Positions 21,502-32,290 of a stretch of 64,000 nucleotides of DNA are shown piece after piece. The stretch spans positions 992,001 to 1,056,000 of the forward strand of contig JAACJM010000003.1 of the NCBI GenBank assembly GCA_013368315.1. The letters run 5' to 3'. A program made the translations under genes and the position numbers. The first letter of the stretch is position 1. Every line of letters begins with the position of its first letter. Under the pieces are notes generated by a model that worked only from the letters and a program-made list of their open reading frames with translations, was not told where the DNA came from and ran no database searches. The stretch comes from Tetrapyrgos nigripes (taxonomy: Eukaryota; Basidiomycota; Agaricomycetes; Agaricales; Campanellaceae).

Positions 21502-23120
21502 GGCTGCTAAAACAGGAACACACGAATACCGGGTTTTAGTACGCCGTCAAACAGGCCTCGGGGCAGGTAGGCATGATGTCCTACCCCGAGGTGACTCTGA
21601 GTCCAATCTGAGTCCCACACTCAGTGCGTAAAAGCATTTCCTCGGGAGCTTACCCTGTCTCAACAGTTTTATTTTCTATGATTATGTTCCTATTACATTA
21701 TGATCCTATGCTTTCCTTTCTAGCAAGGTTTCTATCCCTTGTGCAGACCGCTCCTGTATCGTGACAACCAAGTTGATGCGGTGCAGGTACATAACCTCGA
21801 AAAAAACGGTCACGAGACAATTGTAGACTATGACTTTGACTCTGAATCTGGCCCAAACACCGCGTTTTTTGTTATTGTCCTTATTCGATGACTCGTTTTA
21901 CAGGGTTTACCGACACACTATACAGCCCCTTCCTGCAGCCGACGACCCCCGACCCCGGCCTCCCGACTGCGCATCTCTGCGCATACCCATTACCTAACAA
22001 TACCCTGGAAGGCGACTCCGTCCTCAATGATTATTTCCAAAGTCGAAGACCTTGTACCATCCGCCAAATCGAGCATTTCTCGCCTCGCACTTACTGTTCC
22101 ATTAGGAAGCGGTACCATATCCTTTTTTTGCCGTAGGAAATAATGTCAGGACTTGGTTGGGACTTGACTTTTAGAGTTTTCTTTACGGTTAGTGAAAAAC
22201 AGCAATTCCAGGAACTGTACCTTGTGAACAACCCTCAAGTTAAGCACTGTATCAATGCGTCGCTTTCTCAACCTGACTAGATCTTAGATCACAACGTACA
22301 TGCTCGATCGACGACAGTCAACCGTGTTGTCGAGAGGTTGCGAAGCCAACGGCCGCAAATCCACATTCAATTTCGGTTAATACTGGAAAGCGCAAATGGT
22401 TTGAACATCTATAACTTGAATCATGGTGATTTGTTTGCACAATAATTAGTATTTCACGTGCGCTTCATTGTGACCAGATCCGAGCGCTGAGGCTTCGAGT
22501 CCACTTCTATCTCCAAAAGGGCACCAAGTTGGCCCAAGTACTCGAAACATAGACATTGTCCTTTAATGCTTGAGGGTACCTAGATGTATTTATCATAAGA
22601 TTCATGTCTTCAGATTAACACCACGGATAAAAGGATGGCTATAAGTATGCTAAAATATATTTCAGGCCATGCATAAGTATGGCCAATGTTGGTTCATTAT
22701 TTACGAAGCGTGTGATACCTCCTCAAACCTAGTCTCCCCTAGGCAGACTCAAGCTAGCAGGCTAGCTTATTAATAAGCCTCAAACCGTAAACATGCCAGT
22801 ACCTACCCGAATCATACGCTTCCTATCGCTATGCCAAAGACACTTCTAGGGACGCGAAAGTCCAGGGATGACACGTCAATAGAGGCAAACCGTTCTTCAT
22901 CGTTGTCGGTGTCGTTCAGAAGCACCAACAAAGTGGTACCGGCTTCTAAGGAAGTCATAATGAGTCTAAAGGTGTGGTGTCCTGGGTAGTACTTTATTAG
23001 GATAATCTATGCGTACGACGTGCAACATTTTTGACCTTGATGGTGCGCGGATCTCTGGCTGGATCTGGTCATAATGAAGCATGTGTGAAATAATTCAAGC
23101 CACTAATACATATATACCGC
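21502..23120. other. Intergenic, no gene recognised; one hairpin and one duplicated block
   Basis: A 12-bp stem with 12-nt loop stands at 21,556-21,591 (CCTCGGGGCAGG against CCTACCCCGAGG). 21,797-21,864 repeats a block found at 36,998-37,063 (tcgaaaaa(aa)cggtcacgag, then ttgtagactatgact). About 22,383-22,415 repeats 19,893-19,925. The remaining sequence has only short frames without recognisable content. Confidence 0.5.
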
Positions 23121-23990
23121 ACTCGGGATGGTCAAGGTTCAAATCACAAATCCGATTTCGGATTTGTCGGATCGGACCGGGGTTTCACATCGGAACAGCA
23201 GCCTCCGAGGCTGAGTCCAAGCAGCATACGTGGTAGATAGCGCGTTACAGCCATCAGCAGAGGCCAGGAGGTTGGAATTAGGTAGGTCGGTAGGCTGGGA
23301 AGGTAATGAGGAAGTAAAAAACTGATATACAATGTATCGAGCTACATGCAGGGGCATGCGCACTGTGCGCGCTGAGCTGAGCCGAAATACATTGGGTGTC
23401 ATTCGTTGTACCTCTGAATCTACATGCAACCGACAGTATAAGTTATGCTTTTCATTGCCTCCTGATTCGTATCTTCTTACTTTATCACGGAAACTGGACT
23501 TTGAAATCGTAGGAGGCCGGAAACTCAGAGTCGGCATGTTCTGCATGGGTTTGTTAACCGACGGATCAGAAGGTCGCGACGCGCCATGACGTCACGCGTC
23601 GACCCGAAACGTCTTCAAAGGATTTCCACCAGGCAAACTGACCTCAGCTTGTGCAAGAACGGCTGTAAAAAATGCTGTAATAGTCTCAGCAGTGTCTATG
23701 GAAAACTATGGAAGGTAAACCAGGAGGTTGGGAGAAGCTGATCGCGTAACTAGAAGTCTGAATTGAAAACATATCTTTGCCTCAATCTGCCTCGAAAGGG
23801 TGTGAAACCAACCACATAGTCTTGTATCCTGTCTATCTCTGCATTTACTGCCCTATATATACAGGGAAATACTGCAACCCTGCCCATTAAGTACGAGCTT
23901 GAAGACAGGTTAGGGACATCATGGGAAACCCCGGTCCGATCTGGCAAATTCGAGATCAGATTTGTGATTTGAACCTTGACCATCCCGAGT
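23121..23990. mobile_element. Inverted-repeat element with about 70-bp ends, 870 bp
   Basis: The left end from 23,121 (ACTCGGGATGGTCAAGGTTC) and the complement closing at 23,990 match over about 70 bp with a few substitutions, ending in the ggaccggggttt block. No exact target duplicate is seen; cactaatacata on the left and cactaaatacata on the right may be remnants of one. No transposase frame inside. It inserted directly upstream of copy B's promoter. Confidence 0.75.
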
Positions 23991-24139
23991 ACACTAAATA
24001 CATAGCTACGGGGAAGCGCCAAGGAAGCGCGCAAATCTACAGCATTCTCCCGACATTCTCCTAGGGCTCTCGGTATAAAGGTCGCAATGAACTTTAGAAT
24101 TGGCATACACTCCCTCATTGCTCAAGGATCCTCAAAGAT

Positions 24140-25010
24140 ATGGGATATGAACTTTCTTCTCATGAACCCTCTGTGGAAGAAGCCTTGGCTGGTTGTGCCT
24201 GCGGGTGGTATACCACTCTAAAAGCACTCTTTCTTGTGTTTTTCATCATTGCTTTGATCATCTTGAGCGTGAAGCTCGTTCGTCTTCGTCATCCTTGCCT
24301 TACTGTGTCCAGTTTGGAGAGGTTCATCGAAGACCTACAACATTTATTCATGTGTACTTGGGAGGAGGGAAGGATACGTTCAGACACGGAGATCGACCGT
24401 CTATTTTGTTCTTTGCATCGGTGAGTTTTCCTTTGCTATAGTTGCAAGCTTGCTTGCGCTGATATTGATATATTCAGGATCAAAAATGACTGTGAAGACA
24501 TCCTGAAGCAGAAAAACGGAAACGTCTTTCGCTGGTCTTTGCTACACCGTTATATGATGACATCCTTCAATATACTGCGAAACGTTCTTAGATGTTCGGA
24601 TGAGGCTCAGATTCTGGAGGTGCAGATCAAAGTGAGTGATGGCAGAAGGCTCTGTACACTGGCAGGCCAATAATCATTGTCATTGTTCTGACTGTCTTGG
24701 AATTCCCCTCACCCCCCCCCCCCCTCACCCCCTTGCCACTCTCCCTGCTTCTCCCTTTCTTCCCACCCACCCCATTCCCCATTCCCTCCGATTACACGCG
24801 CAGAACTACTGTATCGCCGTCACTGTCTCAGATCTAAGACGCCAAAATCAAACCGTTCTACAGCGTGGTACTGGTAGTGCTTCGTCTTCTTTGGCAACGA
24901 CATCAACCTCAGGTATAGAATTGAGAAGGAATTCCAACACCCACACTGCTGCTGGTACTGGTAGTAGTGTGATCGGAAGGCGTGGAATAGGAACTCAGGC
25001 TCGGGTGTAG
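24140..25010 (+). CDS. Small single-pass membrane protein, family copy B (213 aa)
   Basis: Exons 24140-24420, 24478-24631 and 24804-25010 join in frame with canonical sites (gtgagttt...attcag; gtgagtga...gcgcag). The start MGYELSSHEPSVEEAL follows a TATA box at 24,074. A helix of about residues 29-46 (LFLVFFIIALIILSVKLV) is the only membrane segment. The exon 2 block (CEDILKQKNGNVFRWSLLHR) is almost unchanged from copies A and C. The tail is Gly/Ser/Thr-rich and ends GTQARV. Intron 2 (172 nt) contains a C-rich run. A cytosolic conserved domain carried on one membrane anchor is the simplest reading; no known family. Confidence 0.72.
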
Positions 25011-25791
25011 GATATAGATTTGGTATGGAATCTTGTACAGTGGAGGTATGTGGTAAGTCTTCTTCAGTCCAGGTCAAACAAAGGTCGTCTAACTAAGTGA
25101 TGTGCCTAGTCAGGCTATCTGTTGTACTCGTGGTTGTCAAGATTAGACTATACTAGAACTGAGTAACCGGCCCTAATGATACCCTAGTCCTTGTGTTTTC
25201 ATGGATTGCTGACGTGTTCACATTGTTACTTTTTTGTATATTTTTTCTTCATGTCTCTTGACGGCCGTCATGACCCGTTGATGCTATGTCCCTTCATCCT
25301 AGAGGATGTTATCAGACCATTCCTTTGTATATGTTACAGAGTAGCTAATTGGAATCTATATTGTATAGCTTTTAGTAGTATTATACAGAACTTTAATTTG
25401 AAAAGCAAGTGCGTGTCAGACAAAGCAGACCGAAAACAATGGGACAAGACGAGACGAAAGCATGTATGTATAGTACTAATTGATACACGAAATGACTTAG
25501 AGACAGCAACTTACCAACCCAATTTCCAGCCTCAGCACTTGAGGTACACATGGGAGACGTCTAGACACCGAAACGTGGAAGACTAGACGCAGAGATATCG
25601 ATACAGAAAAGAATGTGACGGAAAGGAAGAAAGCAAAGCAAAGTAATCGACAAGTTCGACAAAGCATAAAACGGTGAAAACCCAGAGCCCAAAATGACGA
25701 GACGAAAAAGACCGGACGATATAGAACGGTGAAATCAAGGCAAGCGACAGAACTCTACAACAAAAATCATGTCCAGCGTAGGCTGCCAGTA
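25011..25791. repeat. Duplicated 3' flank of copy B
   Basis: The sequence tracks 33,472-34,310 after copy C: cttgtacagtggaggtatgtgg, ggattgct, the gggacaagacgagacg tract, gacagcaacttacca, gacgtctagacaccgaaacgtggaagactagacg, and aggcaagcgacagaactctaca. It is probably the shared 3' region between the two convergent genes. Confidence 0.7.
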
Positions 25792-27315
25792 CTATAACTC
25801 CTGGGAGAATCCTGGAGATGGGATGTCTTCTATACCGAAAGCGGTAAGGATAGCAGGGTAGGCAGAAGGCACGAGTGAACCGCTGGAGTTGGGATACTGG
25901 TTCACACCTGAATTCGGCGTAGTCGTGGAACCAGCGTTGGAGGGTTTCAGAGTCTGGGCGGCTAGCAATGCATCAAGGTTTGCCAATGATAGGGATAGGG
26001 GTTAGCCATGGTATTGGGTCTAAAGTCAGGCCTGTGACCATGGCGCAACGCTGAGGCTGACGTAGGAATAGGGATTGATACGGATCACAGGTGGTCGTGG
26101 TATCATTGTATGTGGAGCTGTTACTGAGTAAGAAGCTAGTGCTTGGATCTTGAACTGGAATGGGGAAGTTTTGACCGTCCCGGCATTGGTAGGGCGCTGG
26201 CACGCTGCTGTAACGAAGCAGAGGTGCTATTAGGGAAGTGTCAATTGAGATTCCGGTATCTTCAGCCTTTCGTTTGCGGAGCGACTGAGCAGAAGGACCA
26301 ATGTGATTAACAGCAGCTTGAGGAGGCTGAGGTCGAGAAACGGGTTGGGATTGCAGGGTCCGGGAAGCCTGTTTGACGAAGACCACCTCGTTTGAATTAG
26401 TCAAATCAATGACTTCATTCTCAGTCTGTCCAACCCGTCGTCCTCCATCATTGTTGGCTCGATTTCCCTTGCCTTTCCCCTTTCCTATTCCATTCATCTC
26501 CTCAGTATCGGGTTGCTACTTCCCCCTTCTACTTTCTTGCCATTGTGGTTTTCACCGGAGTCGTACAATCGCAGCACCTTGACAATTCGGCTCCACTTTA
26601 TGTTCGATGCCAAGCCGGTGGTCTCGTCGACTCACCAGGGGTGGTCCATATGAGCGAGAGCGACGTTTTCGAGTTTGGGAGTTGGGTTTAAGCCAGAACA
26701 GGCGGAGACGTTTGAAGTCGAAGAAGGAATTGTTGAATACGAATTAGAAGGAGGAGCAGAGGTAGCTGGAACCCGAGCCTAGATTTGGATGATGACATTT
26801 CAGGATTTTCTATGCGGGTTTGTGTGGACCCGCGTGTGTACGTTCAGGTATGTATATGATTGAATGTTGCGGTACCAATCGGTAGCAAAAGAGTCTGTAT
26901 AAAGAATATGATGGTAATTCAGTGTTCGTCTACTCGGTGAAACGAGAGAAAGCAAAAAAAGAAAGAACCACAGTGGATGAAGTCAATTATGCTTACCATT
27001 GAGGCTGACGGCCGATCTGAATAACCAACGAAGTTCCTATCCTGCAATACCGGACGTAATTGCTGTTGGGAGGGAGGCCATCCCATCACATTCACAATGA
27101 AGTTGAAGGGGTAGGATAATGGGCGTGAAGTCCAGTCGGATGGTTGGGAACTTGGTTCTCTGGTGCAATACGCATCTGATCGTCTCGTGATTCGGTGAGC
27201 TCAGTTCGAGTTCGAGAGAAAAATTATTTGGAAATGGAAGAAGCACGGCGTGTTGAGGATGGAAGGGTCTAGAGGGTTTAGACCGGCTATTATTGGCAAC
27301 AGGATCGCTGTCCAT
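25792..27315 (-). pseudogene. Truncated, frameshifted copy of the SIM-containing gene
   Basis: It is paralogous to the gene at 34,369-36,840. Exon 1 starts at 27,315 (MDSDPVANNSRS) but shifts frame within about 40 codons. Exon 2 retains EVIDLTNSNEVVFVKQ (about 26,390) and PPQAA, then shifts between frames. It ends SPGFSQE at about 25,800, where some 970 bp of the paralogue's 3' end (two internal repeats and the acidic last exon) are missing. The deletion joins the sequence homologous to 35,283 directly to that at 34,305. No product is expected. Confidence 0.75.
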
Positions 27316-27339
27316 TTCGTAGCTAATAGAGGTACTAGT

Positions 27340-28034
27340 CAGTTAAAGCAAAAACATATATGCAGCACACTCACATAGTCCTGAGTTCGTGAACTGAAGA
27401 GGAGAAGAGTAAAAGATGTAGCTTTGAGAACCGGGACCCGAACCCAACGCAAAGGCAAAGGCAGCAACAGAAGCAGAAGCAGGGGCAAGTACGTCTAGAC
27501 GAGGGGGATGACGACGTAAAAACGACAACGATGTTGAGGACAACGACGAGGAGGAAGCAGAAAGGCCAGGAGAGGACCCAACTGGACGTTGCATATCCTT
27601 TTCTTTCCACGTCTACTTCTCTAAGTTCTTCGTCTTCGTCTTCTAACCCAACTATAACTATCAAAACTGTTAACCCTCCTAACCACCCTCTCATCAATCT
27701 ACATCGCTCTAAGGGGGCTTTGGAGGGGCTGGGAGGGTTCGGAGGAGGGTGGAGAGGGATATCCTCGAGGTGGGTTTGGCTTCTCGGGGTGTTGGTGTTG
27801 GTTCTATCGCTGGGGAAGACGGGGAAAACGACCACGAGCCTGAGAAGGGCGTTGGAAAGATGGAAAAGCCCAACCTCAACTCGGGCAGAATAAGAATAAG
27901 AAGATCAAGATTGGCGCCAACGTAGAAAAATGCTGCACGAATCGCTCGTTTCGTTCTATGAGTGCGATACAGTGGGCATTTGAAGTGACGGAGAAGCGGT
28001 ACGAGGAGGAGACTTGCGCTGCGCGAGAGAAAAC
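27340..28034. repeat. Duplicated upstream region, partly shared with 17,141-17,540
   Basis: 27,340-27,410 parallels 36,860-36,935 upstream of the intact SIM-containing gene (agtcagttaaagcaaaaacatata, gagttcgtgaactgaagagg). 27,584-27,938 parallels 17,141-17,540. No intact gene is seen. The 95 bp before 28,035 are unassigned. Confidence 0.55.
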
Positions 28035-28437
28035 GCTATTCACCCACCAATAGTGCTGACACGTGACCCGCTGACAAAGCGTCTCGCGCGCGTCGAAACG
28101 TCCAAGTCCGCCGCCTCACACCCTCTACTGGTACTTGTACTCGTATAGGTGTACTACTAAGCAAAAATGTTGTGTATATATATGCTTAGATCTACCTTAG
28201 CACGGCGCTTGTCCTGATCAGAAACCTGCAAGCCAGTAATGTTAATACGGGCTGCAATGGAGTGGATATTCTCCACCACTTCGACAGACTTGTAAAAGTC
28301 TTCGAGAGAGATTTCTGGTAACTCGTCAACTGGAACTTCTGTATCTGGCTCATCTGAGTCTTCTATAGAATTAAATGAGGAAAAAAAGTCTGTAAGTATA
28401 AAGTTATAAACAATCTCCTCAGAAAGTACACCTGGGA

Positions 28438-30276
28438 TAGGGCTGCGGGAAAAAGTGTGAGTTTTTCCCCAAAACGTTTTTCACCGGTGAATAACCCATC
28501 ATGTGACAGTTCCGAACAGGGGTCCCAATGAGGGCGCTGAGGGAGGGTGTTCCGAACACTTCACGTGCTAGGTCGGCTAGGGCTAGGGCGGGTCAACCGT
28601 AGCCTGAGGCCCTGGAGAAACCATACAGGCACTGATCACCACATTGGAGCGCCGGGGCGGCGTTCCTAATACCGTAATAGAGCTGTAGTTCCATAGTTCC
28701 GTAGTTCCGTAGATTGTTGAGCAAAGAAATTTTCAACGTCTATCCACATTGCCCATGCCAGAACCACCGCCTATGCAACCCGCACCAGACAATTCAGCCT
28801 CGAAGGGTCTATTGATACCCGATGCCATCATAAGAAAGCTTCTTCCTATTTCCGACCCTGGCCTTATTACAGACCAGACCACATCGTGCCTCGCTCTTGC
28901 CACTATGAACTCAAAAAATATACCAGATGATATCGACGAACACATTACATGGCCACCCGATAATTCACCTTTCATTTTATCTCCGCTCATTGTTTCTTTC
29001 AGGCTATCTTTCTTCAGACCTCTTCAAGGATTCCGACATCAATCCTCTTGAACCCACCGACCCTGACACTGTATCTCGTTTGGAAGAAACAGGCATCCGA
29101 CTTCCACGCCTGTACTGTTTTGTATTCAAATATCTTTTCGAAATTGCTGCTAATGAAGCTCGCTATGGCCAACGAAACGAGTTTACGGTTTGGAAAGGCC
29201 GTGCTCAAGACCTCCTTAATGCTCTCTCAACAGAGCTCAAGGCCTATTCACGAGGACGATATCCTTTCGACAACCCTTTCCCGTGCGACGCCTCAACAGA
29301 GGAAATCATAATTTGGTGGAGGAACTGTCTCACTAATGATGGTACTGCAGTCATTCTACCTGTACGTGTTGCAAATCATTTTCAGACTGCGAGAAACTGA
29401 CAAGAATGCTCATCAGCATGTTGCAATTAAGCTTTATGCTATACGAGTTAATTCGATGGCAGATGAGCGCACCGGTTCCACATTTACTGCCTTCACGCCA
29501 GCAAGCCGTAGCAGCATGTCCGTTGAGACGATGGGAGGTAAGACCATGGTTTATCAATTTTATCGTCAGGAGGAGAAAATTGTACGTCCTATTTTCGTTC
29601 TTCTTCAGTGATCGTTCTCAACATTTACAGGCTAGGTCAAAGGCTGCGCAGGGTCCCATCAAACTGAAGAAGTTTCATCATCTCAAGCACAAGCTCTACA
29701 GCGGCAAAGCATCAGAAAAACGCACCGGAGATATAGAGAAGGTGGATGGTAGTGAGGAGGTGCCAGAAGCCGAAGACGATTCCTGGCTCTCAGATGACGA
29801 ATCAAATGTGAAGAAGGAACCAGCAGTGGATCCGAGCTTGGTCGTTAAAGACACCGGGTCACTTTTGTCAGCGGCCAAGTTTATCAACCATGATTCCGAT
29901 ATCTTGCTTGCAGTGTTTGCTGAGGGAGAGGCTTCCGCAGCCCCAGATCCTTCTCCTTCTGTCCATTTCCAGTCCTTGGATCATGTTCCTGTGTCAGGCG
30001 AGGATAATGACTTTTCTACTGCACGAATTTCATCGTTCCTGGCTGCGGTGTAGTCAATTCTTCTAATTATTATACTCTATACATATATTACACCTGTTCA
30101 ATGTACTAGTGTCGTCAAATACTTCGCTGGACGCCACCCGCCCCAGGGCGGCACTGCCTGAAAAATCACGTTTTTTCGATCACGTGGAGTTCCGAACAGT
30201 TCCGAACACCCTCTTCAGAGGACATACCTGTTCCGAACCGGGGAAAAACTTGAGGGGACTTTTTCCCGCAGCCCTA
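28438..30276. mobile_element. hAT element, 1,839 bp, with transposase remnant and perfect 8-bp duplication
   Basis: TAGGGCTGCGGGAAAAAGT (28,438-28,456) and its exact complement (30,258-30,276) form a 19-bp inverted repeat. ACCTGGGA flanks both sides (28,430-28,437 and 30,277-30,284). TAGGG fits the hAT rule YARNG. Several GTTCCGAACA copies lie near both ends (28,509-28,560; 30,188-30,238), as expected for transposase binding sites. The duplicates are exact, so the insertion is not very old. Confidence 0.93.
28755..30053 (+). pseudogene. C-terminal remnant of a basidiomycete hAT transposase
   Basis: Readable blocks are 28755-about 28985 (MPEPPPMQPAPDNSASKG), about 28996-29361, about 29405-29580 and 29632-30053. 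The middle blocks have the pattern I know from the C-terminal dimerisation (hATC) part of Agaricomycete hAT proteins: AYSRGRYPFDNP, then WW, then NSMADERTGSTFTAF. The catalytic RNase H fold is not present within the element. The junction near 28,990 has no good donor and needs a frame change; the other junctions use gtacgtgt and gtacgtcc donors. The acidic Ser-rich tail ends SSFLAAV. It could still make a truncated, non-catalytic protein. Confidence 0.6.
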
Positions 30277-30879
30277 ACCTGGGACATCAATCCTGGGTTT
30301 TTTCGCCTGTCGTTGACTTTTTACGCGGTCAAGGTACTTCAAACAAGAGCTGGTGAAGCCTTGTCCCCTGGATTTGAAGTATTCCGTGGTCAGGGGCTTT
30401 GTACACCCACACCCGCCACATAGTCGGCTTTCAGGAGGATTTTCCGAGGGAATAGAAGCCATGAGCACGCGATGAATTGAGAAGACGGGAAGAATTGACA
30501 GGAAGATTGATCACTCAACTTGTTTATTTATTTGGTTCCAAGGCCTTTGCCCTTGATCCAGTCTTTCATCCAATACCAATGAGATTCTGCATTAATCACT
30601 GCCAAAAGCATTGAATTGGTATTTAAGCATATATATACACAACATTTTTGCATAGTAGTACACCTATACGAGTATAAGTACCAGTAGAGGGTGTGAGGCG
30701 GCGGACTTGGACGTTTCGACGCGCGCGAGACGCTTTGTCAGCGGGTCACGTGTCAGCACTATTGGTGGGTGAATAGCACCTTGGTGTCGGGCATACGCTG
30801 AAAAGTGAATAAACCTTTCACTTCTTATCATTATTCAGTGATTCGTACAAATGACTAATTCTTTCTCTCTTTCTTTCAC

Positions 30880-31340
30880 CCAGTCTACTCCGTCGTCCTC
30901 GATCCTTTTCGCTCTCAAGTCTATTCTGGTTCCATGAACAGTACCGTCCGAATCTAGTCAACGACCAATGAGACATGTCTACACACTCTTAACAGGGCAC
31001 ACCTCCCTCGTCGGGCTCCTAAGTCTGACCTTATCTCGTCTTGACTCTCCGCTGCAGTCGACGCTACTTTACGTATAATCATTTGGGATCCTGACACGGG
31101 AAGGTTACTGCAAACTCTAGCAGCACAAACGGGAGCGATTACGTGTTTTCAACATGATGAGTTTAACGTGTTGAGTGGGAATGATGGGACGTTGAAGATG
31201 TGGGAGATTCGGGAGGGGAGGTGTTGAAGGACTTGTTGCCATTGCACACGATAAAGGGGGTTTAGCAGGTGGTGTGTTAGTGCGAGCACCAAGGGTGACA
31301 GTGGGATGGTTTTGGATGTTTGGAATTTTGGGCACTCGAG
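30880..31340 (+). pseudogene. Decayed WD40 fragment resembling Cdc4/FBXW7 F-box proteins
   Basis: One frame reads a WD repeat (IIIWDPDTGRLLQTLAAQTG then AITCFQHDEFNVLSG and DGTLKMWEIRE, about 31,069-31,225). Upstream a second frame gives VYTLLTGHTSLVGLL, and stops separate the pieces. Repeats of this spacing and wording occur in the last WD40 blades of Cdc4/Fbw7-type ubiquitin-ligase receptors. There is no F-box, start or complete blade set here. This is a gene fragment, not a gene. Confidence 0.6.
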
Positions 31341-31799
31341 CTTGAGGGGAACATTAGAACACGACTCAGGCTTCACAGTTGTTTCTTGAAAGGGGGCAGC
31401 AAGGAGAGGATGAACGGTATCTGGCTGATGAATATTAGGTGACGACAGTGATTTTGAAGGTGAAAGTAATGGTACTGCTGAATATGATGACGATGGGAAG
31501 TAGTGCTGAAGAATCTGGGCTTTGAAAGGAATCAGGTAGGTAGGATGTTCATTGTCCGCTACTGTACCGTTTCTCCTTCTCTTACTACCTCGGTGTCTAG
31601 TTTTCTTCTGTTTTGGTGTCTAGCCGTCAACATTCTACTAAGTGTTGAGGTTACGAATTTGGTAGGTACCGGTGAGCTGCTGTCATACAGCACTATGTAG
31701 CTCGCAATTGTCAGTCTTTGATCGCAACTCGTAGCGATACCCTCCTGCACAGGTTACTCATCTCTCGTTAAATTCAGCTGTCAAAGTCCTCCACATTCG

Positions 31800-32090
31800 A
31801 TCCGATGGACATCATTGACAAAGAATGTCCCAGTAACTGTATACTTTGCCTGGATTACAGTTACGTTACCACACTTCTCCCAAATGTCGATACTATCGAG
31901 ATCCACAACATAGATACGCGGCAGCTGGCTCAAATCGTACCAGCTCCGGCTTCACTTCCCCATTCTCAGAACACAGTCGTTTGATTTCGTCCTTGTCCGG
32001 CTATCTCGTTCCTTCTACCCAACAATCCTCCAAAATGCGGATGGTCCCTGTCCGTCTTCTACGCGGGCCTGAAGTTGCAGTGTCCTGATT
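31800..32090 (+). pseudogene. Decayed fragment resembling a CNH-domain (Vps39-like) protein
   Basis: Readable pieces YVTTLLPNVDTIEIHNIDTR and LSGYLVPSTQQSSKMRMVPV lie in two different frames, with a stop between. The wording recalls the citron-homology domain of fungal Vps39/Vam6 vacuolar-fusion proteins, but that is from memory and uncertain. There is no start and no continuation. It lies about 460 bp after the WD40 fragment, an unrelated gene piece. Confidence 0.35.
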
Positions 32091-32091
32091 C

Positions 32092-32290
32092 CTACTTCCC
32101 TACCTACCTCTCACTCGGACCGAAATAGCAGGGATGCTGACGATCAAAGTCTATTGGTCACTGGCCACTGGTCATGGGTCGAGTTAGGCTGTGCGTTGTG
32201 CTACTTCCCTACCTACTACTTACTCAGACCGAAATAGTAGGGATGTTGACGATCAAGGTCATTGGTCACTGGCCACTGGCCATGGGGAAT
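32092..32290 (+). repeat. Tandem duplication, period about 109 bp
   Basis: ctacttccctacctac opens both copies (32,092 and 32,201). Each continues through gaccgaaatag(c/t)agggatg(c/t)tgacgatcaa to ggtcactggccactgg(t/c)catggg. A second, looser duplication follows at 32,341-32,500 (ctttgcggataag(a/g)tct, aga(a/g)acagg). Confidence 0.8.

Larger units (their letters stand above)
28157..30462 (-). pseudogene. Small zinc-ribbon-like protein gene split by a hAT element
   Basis: The 5' part runs 30462-30285 (ATG MASIPSENPPESR) and the 3' part 28437-28157. Omitting the hAT element and one copy of its 8-bp duplicate leaves 459 nt, 153 codons including the stop, with no interruption. The N-terminal piece has CGGC and, 22-25 residues later, SSCLKY, a C-x2-C plus C-x2-Y pattern in which the last expected cysteine is tyrosine. 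The rest is acidic (EDSDEPDTE) then helical (VENIHSIAARINI). The stop lies in the left 154-bp repeat. I recognise no family; it is broken by the insertion. Confidence 0.65.
28035..30777. mobile_element. Element or segment bounded by 154-bp inverted repeats
   Basis: 28,035-28,188 (GCTATTCACCCACCAATAGT...) and 30,624-30,777 are reverse complements over 154 bp with two mismatches. Without the nested hAT element the unit is about 900 bp and holds one small minus-strand gene. I find no target duplicate on the flanks (gagaaaac versus accttggt), so either this is an old element or the repeat arose by an inverted duplication. Confidence 0.75.

Noticed and set aside
28023..28042. Target duplicate for the 154-bp inverted-repeat unit
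   Set aside because: Left flank gagaaaac and right flank accttggt do not match in any short register; the gctatt/aatagc match is part of the inverted repeat itself.
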